Of a stretch of DNA of 64,000 nucleotides, positions 26,501 to 37,991 are shown piece after piece. Source of the stretch: Nephrocerus scutellatus (lineage: Eukaryota > Arthropoda > Insecta > Diptera > Pipunculidae); the NCBI GenBank assembly GCA_947095585.1, contig OX352764.1, positions 9,533,001 through 9,597,000 of the forward strand, given 5' to 3'. The notes under the pieces are model-generated. The model had not been told where the DNA came from, made no database searches, and was given only the letters and a program-made list of their open reading frames with translations. The translations under genes were made by a program, and so were the position numbers. Position 1 is the stretch's first letter; every line of letters starts with the position of its first letter.

Positions 26501-29500
26501 AAGAGCTTGAGTGTGAACTTCCTACTCAATCCACCCTCCATAACACTTTATTTCCTGATTCTATCCCAATACTTTATAAGTACTTTAACTAGGCATTATT
26601 GTAAGGGTAAAACAAATAATATCGTGTTTCAGTATTGCCATAAATGCCAGGCTCCGCTGAAAGGCAGAGGAACTGAGACTTAAATATAAAATAATGTATA
26701 ATTCTTTATGAAGGTCGCACTCAACATTAGACGGCGAAAGTGGGGCTGGTTGGCCTTAAGAATATAAGCGGACTACATTAAGAAGATTGCACTGGACTGA
26801 AACACTCAGGCTACTCACCGAATTGGCTGCCAAAGCTTACCATACCTTGGTAAGCCGTCGAAGAAGCAGCCGACCGAGTGGCGTAACTTAAAATTTTTGC
26901 CGCAAAGTCGAGGAATTTGTTGGTATTCTACCACGCGGAAGACAAAAAAATGCATTTCAGAAACAGAGACCTCTTCGTTGCAATTTTAATTCGAAAAATG
27001 CACTCGAAGGCAACTAAGCTGAAATTAATTTTTAATATGTTTATAAATTAAATTAGACTCTAATTGCTTATTATTCCAGGTGAATTAATTGTGAGTAATA
27101 TTAAATAAATATAAAATACATACTTAAGAGGCAGACAACCGTTCAGAAGTACAACGTAAACACGTAAATTTTGTAAATCCTCTTAACCCTAATTTTATAA
27201 TAGGATATTATGGGAGCATACATTTTTTTAGTAGATGCTCATACTTGTTTCCAGTTAATAATTATGTTGCAGCACCTTGTTACACACTAATACACTTTCG
27301 ACATGCTACTTCATATACGATAATTACTAAAAGGATCAACGACAATTTTAATGCATCCTACTATGCGAATAAGCCATAAGCCGGTTTCAATTAATTTTTT
27401 CAGAATTCTCCCTGATTGATTGAAAAAGCAATATGTGTAAAATTAAAAATTAATAAATTACAAAAAACCTTGACCAAGAAAATATTACAAATAATGACGT
27501 AAGTGACCCTTCAACATTTTTGGAACCTCTATTGAATAATTCAGTGCTTCAGGAACTATTTGGCGTCTTTCTTGAAGGCCACCAACTTAACAGTGAATTG
27601 TACCGGATTCGTCTGTGGTACCAGGCCTAACAAACGAAAAGCCACCACTATCGAGCTAATAGGCTTGCAGTTCATTTAATTTTGGCACGTGAAAGTCTGT
27701 TGTAATCAACCCATTACATTTTTTCGTTGTTTTTGTCGGTTACCATTCAGTTCAACATGTAACAGCACTTAAAAAAAAGAGAAAAAGAATTATCGTAGTG
27801 AAATGCCATTTAACAAAAGGAAAATGTCAAAAGAAAAAATGACATTTGTGCTTATATGTTACGGTCGTAATACGGAATTTGTTGACTTATTTTTCATAAA
27901 AGTTTTAAGCTTGGCATGATTAGGTAACCTCTGACTATTGGTGAGTTATTTTTTTAAAAAAAAGTTTACAGGTTTTCAGAAATGGACTCGATGAAAGTTA
28001 AGCGGGATAAATAAACAAATCAATTTCCCCCCTTACAAGTTTTCTAAAGTCTCTAAATCAAAACCTAGCCGAATCAATATTACTATACAAATTCATTTTT
28101 AAATGCAGCTTAATACCATACGTAAGGAGAGCACGTATATCCTTCAGCTTTGTAGAGTGGAAAAACGGAGTCCAATGAATCAGAAGTGAATACATTCGTA
28201 TGAGGGGGCAACAATTTATTATTTCCATTTCAAGTACGAGAGCAAGAGTGACACATAATGATGTTAACCGCTAAAGAGCCCCAGCATTGGCTACCCCCTA
28301 AGTATAAACACAATACAACTATACACTCACATCCTTCATGTTGTTTGTTTGCTCTCTGCGGTCGGATATCCTGTGCAATTCATCATTAGACTGGTATCTA
28401 GGAGTACTTTGTAGCCCAAAGGGCACTCCAACGTTATTATAGCGACCAATTAAGTTTGTTATGCATACACATGGCACGGCTACCGCAGCATATTCGTTGG
28501 AAGATATGCATATAAGTGATGTGGGTGGGTGATGGATGCATTAGACGATGACATTGTCCTATTAAGTTGCATTCGATGTGTATCTCGAAATTATTATTAT
28601 GAAACATCGTCAATGAGGATGTTCTTTTTTTATTTAAGATGCACTTCTTATGCAAAATATTTAACGAGCTTTTGTAAAGGGGTTAATGGGGTGGAACTAA
28701 GACACAAATGCATTCATGTGTGCATTGCTTTAATGGTATAGTATAGGTATTAAAGTATAGAAAGCATTATGCACTTTAAATAACCTTTAAGTTTTGTTAA
28801 ATATTTAAAAATGTGTAAAAATAAATTTTATACATTTTTCATATAAGAAGTGAGTAAGGTTTCTTTTACAAAATTTTATGGTATAACGATCTATTGTGCC
28901 AAATGAAAGAACGCGTGTGTTAAACAACCTTCACGAACAACGTGCCTATATACAAGTTTCTCAAATTTGTATGCCTAAGCTCGGTTTCACACCATAAACG
29001 ACAACTTGTTGTTGCTATTGATTTCAATTGTAGGAAGGAAAAAACAACAACAACAACAAACACAATCACTTCCTACATTGGACGCGCTTTACATCTCCGA
29101 TGTCGATTAGAAGTCGTATTGTATTGTAAGGCTTAGTAGGCTATCAGAACTTGACTTGATGATATTATCAATCAGTTGGCTGCACAGAGATCATGTGTGG
29201 TTTTCATTTGAATCAGCAGCAAGCACAAACGCAATGACTAATTAAATTTACATAAATCTTGCATTGCTGTGCAGGAGTTCTTCCCCAACCTATGCCCGTA
29301 TGTATAACGCATACATCTATGTTGGCGGTGAAACTAAATCCACGCAGTTGTGTATTAAATTAATTGCAGTTATTGTTGTTGTTGTTGAAGACTGCGTGAC
29401 AATTTAATGATTAATTCTGTGACTTTGATTATTGTTCTTTCACTTTCTAACGTAAATCTTTCATAGGTTTTAAGTTTACGACAGTCGCATGGTTTTGGTT

Positions 29501-32500
29501 GAGATGTCTTGTTATTGAAGAGAAGAAAAAGTTTAGCTTAAAGAATTTTAGTAAAGCGGTTTCAACTTAAATTTTGATTTTCTTAACAAGCAATGATAAT
29601 AAATGATTTTTAACAAATCATTACTATCGGTTGTTTTTCTTAAGTCCGATACAACTTGAAATTGTAAAAAATAACACAAAAAATTTAATGTTTATCAAAT
29701 TATGATTTCATGTGTATAGTTGTTCTTGTTCTTTTTCGAGCACTGTTTGCCGTATGACACAAATAGCTGAAACAATGTTGGCCTCCAAGGCGTCAATTGC
29801 ACCTGGTTTATCAACATAAGCCAGTGACTTCACATGCCACAGAGGAAATAATCTAAAGGTGTCAATACGCATGATCTTGAAGGTCAGGTCCATTTCTCGA
29901 AAAACACCGCCAAATTTTGATTTCAATAAGTCGATGGTTGCCGCTGCACGTAGCGTCATTCTGTTGACACCACATCTCGTCCGAGGATTGTTCATCAGAG
30001 TCTTATATCACTTTCTTTAACATTCAATTAGACCCATGTATTAAACGGCGCCCTGGCTTTAGTGGTAAGTGCGTTGGACTTTTGAGAGTAAGAGCTTCTA
30101 GGTTTCGAGTCCCAAAAACACCAAATGCACATGCACAACACAGATGGTCGCAAGAAAATAATCCTTGGACTACAACGGTCTGTCGCACCAAATATTATTA
30201 TTATTGCGATCCCGAAGGGCGAAGCTTATATTCAGATGAAATGAACATTTTTCAGCGAACGTGTTTACGTTTGTACGTTTGTTTGTCGTGACGTATATCT
30301 CGGCTTCTACCAGTCAAAATTTGATGGGACTTGTTTTAAAACAATTGGTTAGCGCTCGGCTTGCGATAGCGTACGTTTTTCATTCATAGGGTTTACTACC
30401 CCTAAGAAAAATGAAAAAATATGACTGAATGGCCTATCGCTTTTGAAAAAAAGACCTACATTTTAAGTTGCATACTATTAGGCTTCTAAGATAAATTAAT
30501 CTTTAGACTGAATTACAACTATCCATATGGCGAGCTAAGAAGTTCGCTTTACTATTTTTATTATTAAACGGATTGAACAAATTCTTATATAAACAATTTT
30601 TTATTATAGGTTGCATTGCTTCCGAAAAAATATATTTTTTTTTTAATTTAGGTGGCTTCTTTGCAGAATAACTTGGTATTGTTTGGATAAAGCAAATCCA
30701 AAAACAACAACAAATCTATTAAATTTTCTTAAATTGGTTTTTAAAAGTAGCAGTGCTTCTTTATACCTGCGACGTATGTATAATACAAAATGTGACCTCG
30801 CTTTGCGTTAAAAATTAATAACACAATTTCGCCATCCAGAAATAAGTGTAGACTTCGCTCCATCCTTTTACTTTGCCCATATAGTCCCGTCAGCCGTCAC
30901 ACATGGTATCATTCAATTACAAACGCTACACACAATAAATTTTTCAATTACGAACGTTATTCATGAACATACGACGCTCAGTAGTAGCAAGCGGGTTGGG
31001 GTATTTTTAGAATAATACTCGTAATAAATAAATAACTAAGCAACTTCGTTTAAGAAATTGGAGCGATGTTAATATAGTATTTATATATAAATATGGTTTA
31101 ATATACGATCGACAATGGTCTGCAGTTTGTGACACCATTTTGTTATGTGTGTATTAATGGAGTGGGATATAACAACCAATTCTGCTACTTAAACAAATGC
31201 GAATTAAAAACACAGTCGTCCTAAAAGAGGGACGGCATCACCGTATTTGAATTCAAGCAAGAAAAGCTAACTTTTTCAATTATCTTAAGTTTGAAAAGAT
31301 GTCCTACATCAGTGGTTAAAATTTCGGTCGCATGATAGTGGAGGAGTAGACAAAACCATAAGGTACAAAGGGAAAACAAAGGAATAATGACCAACTGAAG
31401 GTACCGTAGGTACTGGATTTTCTTTCTATTTTGCAAATGAGAAAAAAAAATCTTTTTTTACTTAAGGCGTTGAACTATTAATGCACTTTTGTTATGACGC
31501 AAGGTGCAATTGTTATCGTGGACAGTATAACTATATATGTTTATATAGAAGTTATAAACCAAATTCATTAATTAATTTACATTCTATTTGGAGAACATAC
31601 TGCATATTTGACGACCCAGATTTATGCAAAAGGAGCTTAAAATAAATCCACTTAACTTGATTATTCCGTATTAATTATAATTGCAAAAAACCTTACCAAC
31701 ATAGAAACGGAAATATTTCCGCAGAAAAGTTTACCATTTTAGAAAAGTTTACAGAGAGCACTTCATGAAATATACGAGTATATATGGGTAATTCTCTATA
31801 TGCTGGGAAAGTACTCCCATCCTCATAAAACCTACATAAGAACATGGATACAAAAAGTAATTAAAGTTCAGACAAATAAGCAAAGCACACATTAGATTAC
31901 GTCCTCAAATTTTGATGTTCTCGCTTGGTATGTCAGTATCCTTTGGGGCTTATTGCTTAGTCATTGTATATAAAGCTCCCCCCATCCCAAAAAAAATTTA
32001 CTTTTCATCCATACATATCACAGAGGGGTGGTGGTTTTGAATCTGGTGCAGTTGTGTCGTTTAAATTTTTTTTATACATATAGGCGACAGTGCAATTTAT
32101 ATTTTTTTCGGTGTATACTACGGTGCGTATGAGTAATATTTGTAATTCTTTGTGTGCACATTTTGCCGTTGCAAGATTTAGAACGTAATGGAATAAAATA
32201 GAGGGGAAAAATCCGGCGCATGTGCTATTTATCCTTGTTTGTGCTCGGTAATCGGCTCTTTTAGTAAAAAGTAGGGATGAAGGAAGATATCTTTTTCAAC
32301 TTCAACTCAGGCGAACTGAGCTGGGTGGTTACTGATATAATATAGTCGGAGGATATTAGAGAAAATTCTACTCTCTTACACAACAAACAAAAGAAACTGA
32401 ATTAAAACAACAAAGAGACAATAAGTTAGGTGCGGCGTCGTCGACGGAATAAGACCGCAATGGTTCTTCCTCTATATATTGACAAAAAGAATAAATACAT

Positions 32501-35500
32501 ATATGTATATACAAATATGTGTACCTTACACAATTTTGCTAAAGGAAATTATCAATCGATAAATTAGGGCGGTCAGTAAAATTAAGGTTTCGAAAAGATT
32601 GGAAAAAAAAATTTAAATTACAAAGTAAGAAACGATAGACTCTACAAACTCGATAGACAAATTTATAGGAAACGATGGTAGAGAATTTACAACAGCCGAA
32701 TGACATTTGTGTACTTTGACGTTAACTCAATTTTCTATTCTGTAAAGAAGAAATGACAGAAAGTTACAGAAAATATTTGACTTAAGCGTAAGCTCTTGGG
32801 CCCTATCATGATTTTCGCCGCAAAATAACTTTTATACGATATCGTGAATTTGGAACCACTAAACACGATACCTTTCCGCCATCTATTTAAGATATCGAGA
32901 TGAGTTCCGCCAACAAAAAGAAGGCGGATATTTTTTCGATTGACAATTGACATTTCCTTATTATGTTGACGATCGACAGTAGTGTGTCAAGTCAGTCTGA
33001 CATTAAATGAGCGTGTCTATGACTTTAACGGGTGCGTTTATGACATTAAATAAGTGCGTTTTTTAGTCTTTTCGATGGCGGCTTTCATGATACGTAAGTT
33101 GAAGCGGGTCGAAAAGAAGATATCGGAATAGTTTACGATTCGCGGCGGAAATTCTGATAGCGCCCCTGTATTAGCCGTGCCACATTTAAGGACCCCTCTA
33201 TCTTTAAATGGGACACGATTCCTTACTGTGGATTCGCAGAATTTTTCCGCTTTTCTGAAACGATACAATGTGTGTTTTTTTTGCCGAAGAAATCTGAGTT
33301 CAGAGATATCCGATAAATCCGATTAAATTATTCTCTGATCAGATCTGTCAGATCAAAAAAGTTTTATTTTTCACCTAAATGCTCAATAGTAGTCGACATG
33401 TTCCATGTTTAAAGAAACAAACAACTACAGATGTCAAAAAATGTTCTGTACATTTTTTCTGAGTAAAAAGATTATTTCCGAGAAGTTTCGGAGCGTCAGA
33501 GAAAATTTTTTTTCTCCTGGAATGGAAAAAAAAAGCAGTTCTGAATTCTGACAGTTAAATAATCTTTCCGATTACTCTGACATAAAAAAAAACACAGCCA
33601 TTATCTCTCCTTTCTTTGTCAATCGAATTTGACAATTTTTATTCATGAGCTGACAAATAGCAGAGAATGCAAAGAATATCAATTTTTCTGCGGCAACATT
33701 TAAATAGTTTTTATTCCGAAATACCGACTGACAACTCTTATGTCGCTCTCACAATGGAAAAATTTAATACTTAAGGCTTATGATTTCCAACATAACGAGC
33801 AAAAATTGTTTATTTGTCAAAACCAAAATTTATACATCTTGTAAGTCTTAAGTATTTGGGTGTTCCATTGTGAGAGCGCTCTTACCAATAATACAGCATT
33901 TAAAGTAGCCATTTCTATTCGGTATTTTCTGTTTTATTCTGTGAAGGGAAATTGACATATATTACATAACATATTTGAATATTTGACTTAAGTGACAGAA
34001 AAAACTCTGGTTGAACTCAACGAATGAATTAGTTTTTATTGCGAAATACTGATTGACAACTTTGTCGTTTGACGTCCAGAATTTACAGCAGCAATTTCTT
34101 TTTTGTATTTTCTTCATTATTCTTTGACGGCAAATGACAGAAAGTACAGAAAATCTCGCACAGAAAAAACAAACCAAAGAAAATTCTGTAAAACTTATGG
34201 ATTGTGTCGATTCCTTAAGCAAAAAGACAGACCTAATCATTAGACCTACTTTTCTCTATCTTCCTGTCCTGCTATTTCCTAAAGTCCTATAATACTATGA
34301 CTTAAAATACAACCAACAACCAACACAAAACAATGGAATTGCGGCGCCACAGTAGAGGTGGTAAAAGTACGAATATTATTCAAATATATTATGTCTGCTA
34401 TTTTGACTATTGCCGCCCGCTTTCATTATTATATTCTTTCACCTAAAATTATTAATCAATATACCAACGCGTGTAAAGTTTAATTAAACCCATACTTTAT
34501 TATCATCGCAACAATATGGCCACTATCAAATTTTAAAACTTTTCCATGAGAAAAATGATCGAAGTGTCAACTGTGCGCACGTCTTGTAACTTTGATAAGA
34601 AGCCGGTTCTAGTTTTTGCGTTGTTGTCGCACCCTTTTTATATTAATTATAGTCTCAGAGGTTACTTTTAACATAAAGTCAAAATGATATTATTGACTTT
34701 GCTTACTGAATTATTCAACTGAAATTACTATTTTTCATGAGAAACAATTAACATTTTTGACAAATCATTTTTTGATTATATAACGACATGGTTACTTTAG
34801 ACATTTATTTCGTGAGAGTAAACTGAACTTTTTGTTCTCAGCATTTTTACATTACACCCTTAGATTTGTTGATTAATGAAATTTAATTCTCATTAATAAA
34901 AAGTTGCTCTTTTACACTTTACTAAGGAATAATTGCAACTTGCAACCATTCATATCAGTTGTAATTTTAGTGATCTTCATTTACTAGTTCTTTAGAACTT
35001 GAGTTAGTTCATGTTTTTGCTTTGTTGTCGCGCACTTTTCATATTGGCATGGTTAATTTATATATAATCTAAGATCAATTACTTTTAACCTAATTACTAA
35101 TTTAAAAGGAAATAACAGCTCTTATTCACGTAATACATTAAATAAATTAAAACTTTCAAATATAATTTTTGTTATGTTCTCATGCATATGTTTTGACGAG
35201 AAACGCCTTTTTTTTCCACCCACTACTGTAAGAAACTATGCAGATTGCAGGATAATGACGAGTGGTTGTTTAAAAGGAAATGGGAGTGCAAAAACGAGGA
35301 TAACACCAAGAGGATATTAAAGAGCGAAACAGCGATGTATCTACACAATTTTCCCCTTCCTTTGTTCGACCAGTGGGAAATTAAAAAAGCGAAATTTAAT
35401 GAACTGTAATTACCGTTAATTTGCAGAGAGTAACCATTGATAAAGTTTTTCACTTCAATAGATGGAAGGAAGGTCGGTAGAAAGGAAGAAGAAGGAAAAG

Positions 35501-35768
35501 GAGAACTAGATAGGAGATAGTAGGACTTATTTTCTACCGGCAGTTTCTTTGCACAGTCAATGCAGCCAGCCAATAAAAGTATAGATACACACATCTGACT
35601 CATCTTTTTTTTTTTTATGCAGAACCACATTGAACGCGTTATATAACAGATGACCTACAACTTTTTTTAAAGTCGTAAAATAATTTTTTTTTGCAGTTGT
35701 TATAAAAACTCACCTTGCTGAACCGTAAAAATTAATAGGAAAACACTTGCAATTATTACGGATTGCAT
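20588..35768 (-). CDS. Ly6/three-finger GPI-anchored protein, 3 coding exons, 14.7-kb first intron
   Basis: Exons in transcript order: 35768-35714, 21055-20882 and 20805-20588 (phases 1 and 1), giving 148 aa. The first exon encodes MQSVIIASVFLLIFTVQQ, a good signal peptide, and ends at G|GTGAGT. The second starts GYAIKCYVCNS, a typical mature Ly6 start. Cysteines are at 24, 27, 35, 48, 63, 87, 98, 111, 113 and 118, the ten expected for five disulfides, ending in the hallmark DNCN (116-119). A hydrophobic tail (~124-144) after a small-residue stretch suggests a GPI anchor; N-Q-T at 91-93 could be glycosylated. Fly Ly6 proteins act outside cells in channel regulation, septate junctions or trafficking; which applies here is unknown. 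Joining the far exon is inference, supported by phase, signal peptide and family gene structure. Likely related to Drosophila CG7781 or CG7778. Confidence 0.85.
21116..21220. repeat. Two-copy tandem repeat of about 52 bp
   Basis: 21116-21166 and 21167-21220 share ATTATAAATAAATGT, then GTGTTTTCTGTTT and TTCCGTTCCAG, with small differences. It lies just inside the long first intron of the Ly6 gene. Confidence 0.8.
21490..22900 (+). mobile_element. RTE-like LINE, endonuclease, RT and C-terminal parts, decayed
   Basis: Plus-strand reading gives ATQQLADTLSKYSADIVAI, PEMRWTGNGVLQKSEYDIYY and a fairly intact endonuclease stretch to INVHAPMT (21530-21810). Then NNNKAPGSDEIPAELIKIGG (21870-21930), PEEWRRGILCLIHKKG, FLRQGDGL-like remnants, the RT active site ILAYADDIQIV (~22215-22250), and MEPEIRARLLKANKAYSS (22405-22460). 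Many stops and frameshifts are present. It sits inside the Ly6 first intron, opposite to the gene. The right limit is uncertain. Confidence 0.85.
22901..24599. other. Intronic stretch with no recognised gene
   Basis: Part of the Ly6 first intron. I see no supported coding region. A (GAT)n run at about 24098-24116 is the only simple repeat I noted. Confidence 0.35.
24600..26395 (+). mobile_element. R1/LOA-like LINE, RT thumb, RNase H and C-terminal Cys-His segment
   Basis: Plus-strand reading: SAKYLGVIPDRKLSWTANIE, RAKKACVALYTSSKAIGRKWG (24690-24820), VVLPILTYGSLVWWPAMKKK (frameshifted), an RNase H domain with FDGSKM (first acidic residue), a DSQSAIWAIY strand (25730-25770), and the C-terminal PVGRHAAKLGIPHNNFCRSC with HFLCSCRAL (25960-26090). 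A run of A near 26370-26390 may be the tail. A 157-bp segment at the start of RNase H is present three times (listed separately), which disrupts the frame. It lies inside the Ly6 intron. Confidence 0.85.
25143..25596 (+). repeat. Triplicated RNase H segment (157-bp unit) inside the LINE
   Basis: Copies at 25143-25282 (140 bp, with a 17-bp deletion), 25283-25439 and 25440-25596 (157 bp each). Each covers ACCATCATCTACTGA through GATGAAGGATGGAGTC, the region coding for the first RNase H strand with FDGSKM. Copies 2 and 3 are nearly identical; the end of copy 3 differs (AAGTATGG) and continues into the normal element. Confidence 0.9.
26396..29700. other. Intronic stretch of 3.3 kb with no supported gene
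   Basis: Part of the Ly6 first intron. Short reading frames occur (for example 28437-28741 on either strand), but none shows a domain or splice context. A (CAA)n run at about 29044-29060 and a (GTT)n run at about 29373-29389 are present. Confidence 0.35.
29708..29995 (-). mobile_element. Mariner-type DDE transposase C-terminal fragment
   Basis: The 95-aa reading frame contains ATIDLLKSKFGGVFREMD and HVKSLAYVDKPGAIDALEAN, the segment around the third catalytic Asp and the C terminus of an insect transposase family with the usual form WGYVKSLVYADKP. The Asp block itself is degraded to FPLWHVKS. No ends were found. It is a dead remnant in the Ly6 intron. Confidence 0.7.
30046..30205 (+). mobile_element. 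tRNA-derived SINE, copy 1
   Basis: It begins GGCGCCCTGGCTTTAGTGG, a pol III A box, followed by the B box GGTTTCGAGTCCC (30101-30113). The body ends with CGCACCAAATATTATTATTA, a short TAT-rich tail shared with the copy at 56591. Pol III would transcribe it; mobilisation would need a LINE such as the RTE or R1-like elements here. Confidence 0.8.
30290..30415 (-). repeat. Dispersed repeat, copy 2 (inverted relative to 17670-17785)
   Basis: It contains ACTTGTTTTAAAACAATTGG and AGCGCTCGGC, matching the reverse complement of the 17.7-kb copy with a few changes, and extends a little further (CCCCTAAGAAAAATG). Element type unknown. Confidence 0.7.
30416..33743. other. Intronic stretch, 3.3 kb, AT-rich
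   Basis: Part of the Ly6 first intron; no supported coding region. At 32767-32787 the phrase ACAGAAAATATTTGACTTAAG recurs in similar form near 33977 (AATATTTGACTTAAGTGACAG), and many TGACAG words occur between 32.7 and 34.2 kb, suggesting an old unrecognised repeat. Confidence 0.35.
33744..33878. mobile_element. 135-bp MITE-like inverted-repeat element
   Basis: Left end CGCTCTCACAATGGAA (33744-33759) is the exact reverse complement of TTCCATTGTGAGAGCG (33863-33878). Inner arms ATACTTAAGGCTTA and GTAAGTCTTAAGTAT also pair. CTCTTA occurs on both sides (33735-33740, 33879-33884) as a possible target duplication, though 3 bp lie between it and the left end. Confidence 0.75.
33885..35713. other. 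Proximal part of the Ly6 first intron
   Basis: No transposon or gene recognised. A 135-codon open frame on the minus strand (35630-35223) is low-complexity (Ser/Phe/Leu-rich), has no splice or domain support, and is treated as chance. Confidence 0.35.
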
Positions 35769-36483
35769 CTTTTAGGCTCTCCGTTGATCCTGGTTATGGT
35801 AAATTAGGTTACCCCTGTCTTCCTGATGATGGCACATATATGCTATGCGTTTTTTGTTCGGATCCAGATGTGCTCGAAAAAGATGTTCATCAGTGACGTT
35901 GTCTTCGTCTGCGGATTTTGTATTTTGTATTTTTATTTTTTTCAATTACTTAATGCCGGAATGCTCTTAGAGTTGATTACACACAGTTAACTAAGCGCAC
36001 GCAAAAAATTAATCGATTGAAAAAGGAGTTTCCGCTTTATGGTCAAAACGCGAAGAGTTTGGGATGGATGATACTACCAGGCGGCGACCGATACGGCAAC
36101 CGCTTTGCAACGAAATGAAATGAAATGAATTGAAATGTAAATGCGAATGCGATGAAGTGCGGGAAAATTCCCAAAAATGAAAAAGAAAAATTAAACGACC
36201 TGGCCCCGATAAAGAGCCAAGACGTGTGTGCTGCTGTGATAAAGATGCGATGCGAATGAAGTCGATGGAAGTTTCTCTCTGTTGTAATTTCAAGAAAACT
36301 GAACTATGATGATAATGATGATGATGATGACGATGCGACGCCCGACATGGCGAAGGCGACAACAACTCGGCGACCAGATGAAAATCACGCCGAATCGCCC
36401 GGATCGAAATGTGATAACTACAAAAGCTCTAACCGAGGCTGGAACTATTGCTATACGAGCAGCTTTGAATGTGAAGTGAAGTT

Positions 36484-36514
36484 TGACGATAGTGCGGTTG
36501 CAAATGTATATATA
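36484..36514 (-). promoter_or_regulatory. Possible TATA promoter of the Ly6 gene
   Basis: On the minus strand TATATATA starts at 36514, and an initiator-like TCAAAC has its A at 36484, exactly 30 bases downstream. This is 716 bp before the signal-peptide ATG at 35768, so it would give a plausible 5' UTR. TATA-like words are common in such AT-rich DNA, so this is tentative. Confidence 0.3.
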
Positions 36515-36621
36515 GATATAGAATTTGCTGTAGTTTTCAATTCGAGCTTCTAGAACGCAATAAGAGCTTTTGTTTTAATTTTCTAAATTCCAGGGTATTA
36601 TGGAAACTTTTTTTGGTTCCA

Positions 36622-36671
36622 AGTGAAGGAAATGTAGAACAATTGAACTAAAGTTCTACATTTCCTTCACT
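36622..36671. repeat. Perfect 19-bp inverted repeat with 12-nt loop
   Basis: AGTGAAGGAAATGTAGAAC (36622-36640) is the exact reverse complement of 36653-36671, separated by 12 bases. It lies about 110 bp upstream of the possible Ly6 TATA box. It could be a small foldback transposon, a binding-site palindrome or a hairpin RNA. Confidence 0.85.
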
Positions 36672-37991
36672 GTAAGTAACGTCGCAATTTAATTTGACTA
36701 ATGGAGAGCGTATGGAGAGTCGATTTCATGATAAAACAAAAGTATGCACCCAAAATGCGGTGATATGGGTATCTATATTGTGTTTGACGAGTATATACCT
36801 CCATAAATTCAGAGTACAAGGCAATTCCAACAACAAAAATGTAACAAAATATGGGAAGATTTTTTGTGTTATACCTCTAAAGCTATTGTTTATCTAAAAT
36901 CAAAATATATATCACGTATTAAGCTAAACAATCAAAAGAGTTTAAAGAAGTGGTTGTGTTTGGGTTGGTTACGGTGGGTGCGGGGCACGAAAGCTATTAC
37001 TGCGGATAGGGAACGGCTTAGGCGCATAACGCACAGTTTAAATTCAGCCAGCGGGAACGTTTTTATTGAGTAGTGTTAAGTACTTTGCCTTTTCTTGTGT
37101 TAAAAATTGTAGAGGAGCTTTTGGTGGTTTTCGTTAAAGGGGTTGGGTATGATGGGTTGATGGAGTGATGGCGGTGGTTGAGGGATGAATGAATCCAATA
37201 ATGTAGATAGGCGTGGATGTCGAGTAGGTACAGGGGATAACGGAATCAAATACTGTGGGTGGGGCGAGTCGATTGGGGTTGTGATATAGTGGTGACGTGC
37301 TGTCGAACTGTGGGTGAATCACCGAACTTCTATTGTCGACGCGGACCTCTATGTTGTTGGTACTTTGCTTCGAGAGAACTGCATCCGCGAATTAGATTAG
37401 TGCATTGAAGGGACTAGACTAGAAACTAGAGTTTTTTTTTATATAATGTATGCACGCTAAAGGGATTTTCACATAGCACAAAAAACAGTTAGGATGTTTT
37501 CATACGATATTAGAGATACAAATATGATAATAAGATTAACTCTCGATATGAATACTTTTTCAGCGTTGTGACACAAACAAAACCTCCTTGTGAAGATATG
37601 AGAAAAAAAGGATGTAAGAAAAAATCACAAGAAAAGTTTCAATTAATTCGCACAGGACATTATCCTCTACAATTATGTGAGTATTTCCGACATTATTTCT
37701 TGATAAAAGTTTTTTCACGGAATGAACACAAAAACAATAAATTATGGGCATAAGAACGTGTCCGTTATCCACAGACACGCACAGATTCAAGTTATTACAT
37801 GAATCATTCGCATCACACGCATTTTAAATGTGGGTGAAAGCTTTGCAGCATCCGTTTTGAATTGTGAGTACAATGAATGTTGTAACAACAAGCGGAGTGT
37901 ACGTTTTTGATGCTCTGCCTTAGCTTTGCTTTTTGGGACAGACATATCCTTATCTTTCCTACCGCACCGGCGTTCATCTTTTGTTGTCTCT
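36672..37991. other. Stretch upstream of the Ly6 gene, no gene recognised
   Basis: Short open frames on both strands show no domain, signal peptide or splice context. A G-rich (plus strand) part at about 37130-37320 gives a Pro/Ser/Thr-rich minus-strand frame that I consider accidental. Confidence 0.35.

Noticed and set aside
27550..27690. Minus-strand frame ending PVQFTVKLVAFKKDAK before a stop, looking like a protein C terminus
   Set aside because: Only about 38 codons, no upstream exon or domain found, and the other frames show nothing consistent.
30046..30130. Possible tRNA gene (A and B boxes)
   Set aside because: The boxes continue into a SINE body and TAT tail shared with other copies; no cloverleaf or terminator T run.
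31966..31974. TATATAAAG, a good TATA box, at 31.97 kb
   Set aside because: No initiator at the right distance and no open reading frame or splice site following.
35223..35630. 135-codon open frame on the minus strand just inside the Ly6 first intron
   Set aside because: Low-complexity Ser/Phe/Leu content, no signal peptide or domain, and no splice context; the AT-rich background makes chance likely.
36009..36365. 118-codon His/Ser-rich minus-strand frame
   Set aside because: Comes from a (GAT)n run and falls in the likely 5' UTR of the Ly6 gene; no domain.
37134..37322. Pro/Thr-rich minus-strand frame
   Set aside because: Compositional artefact of a G-rich plus-strand stretch; no start context or partner exons.
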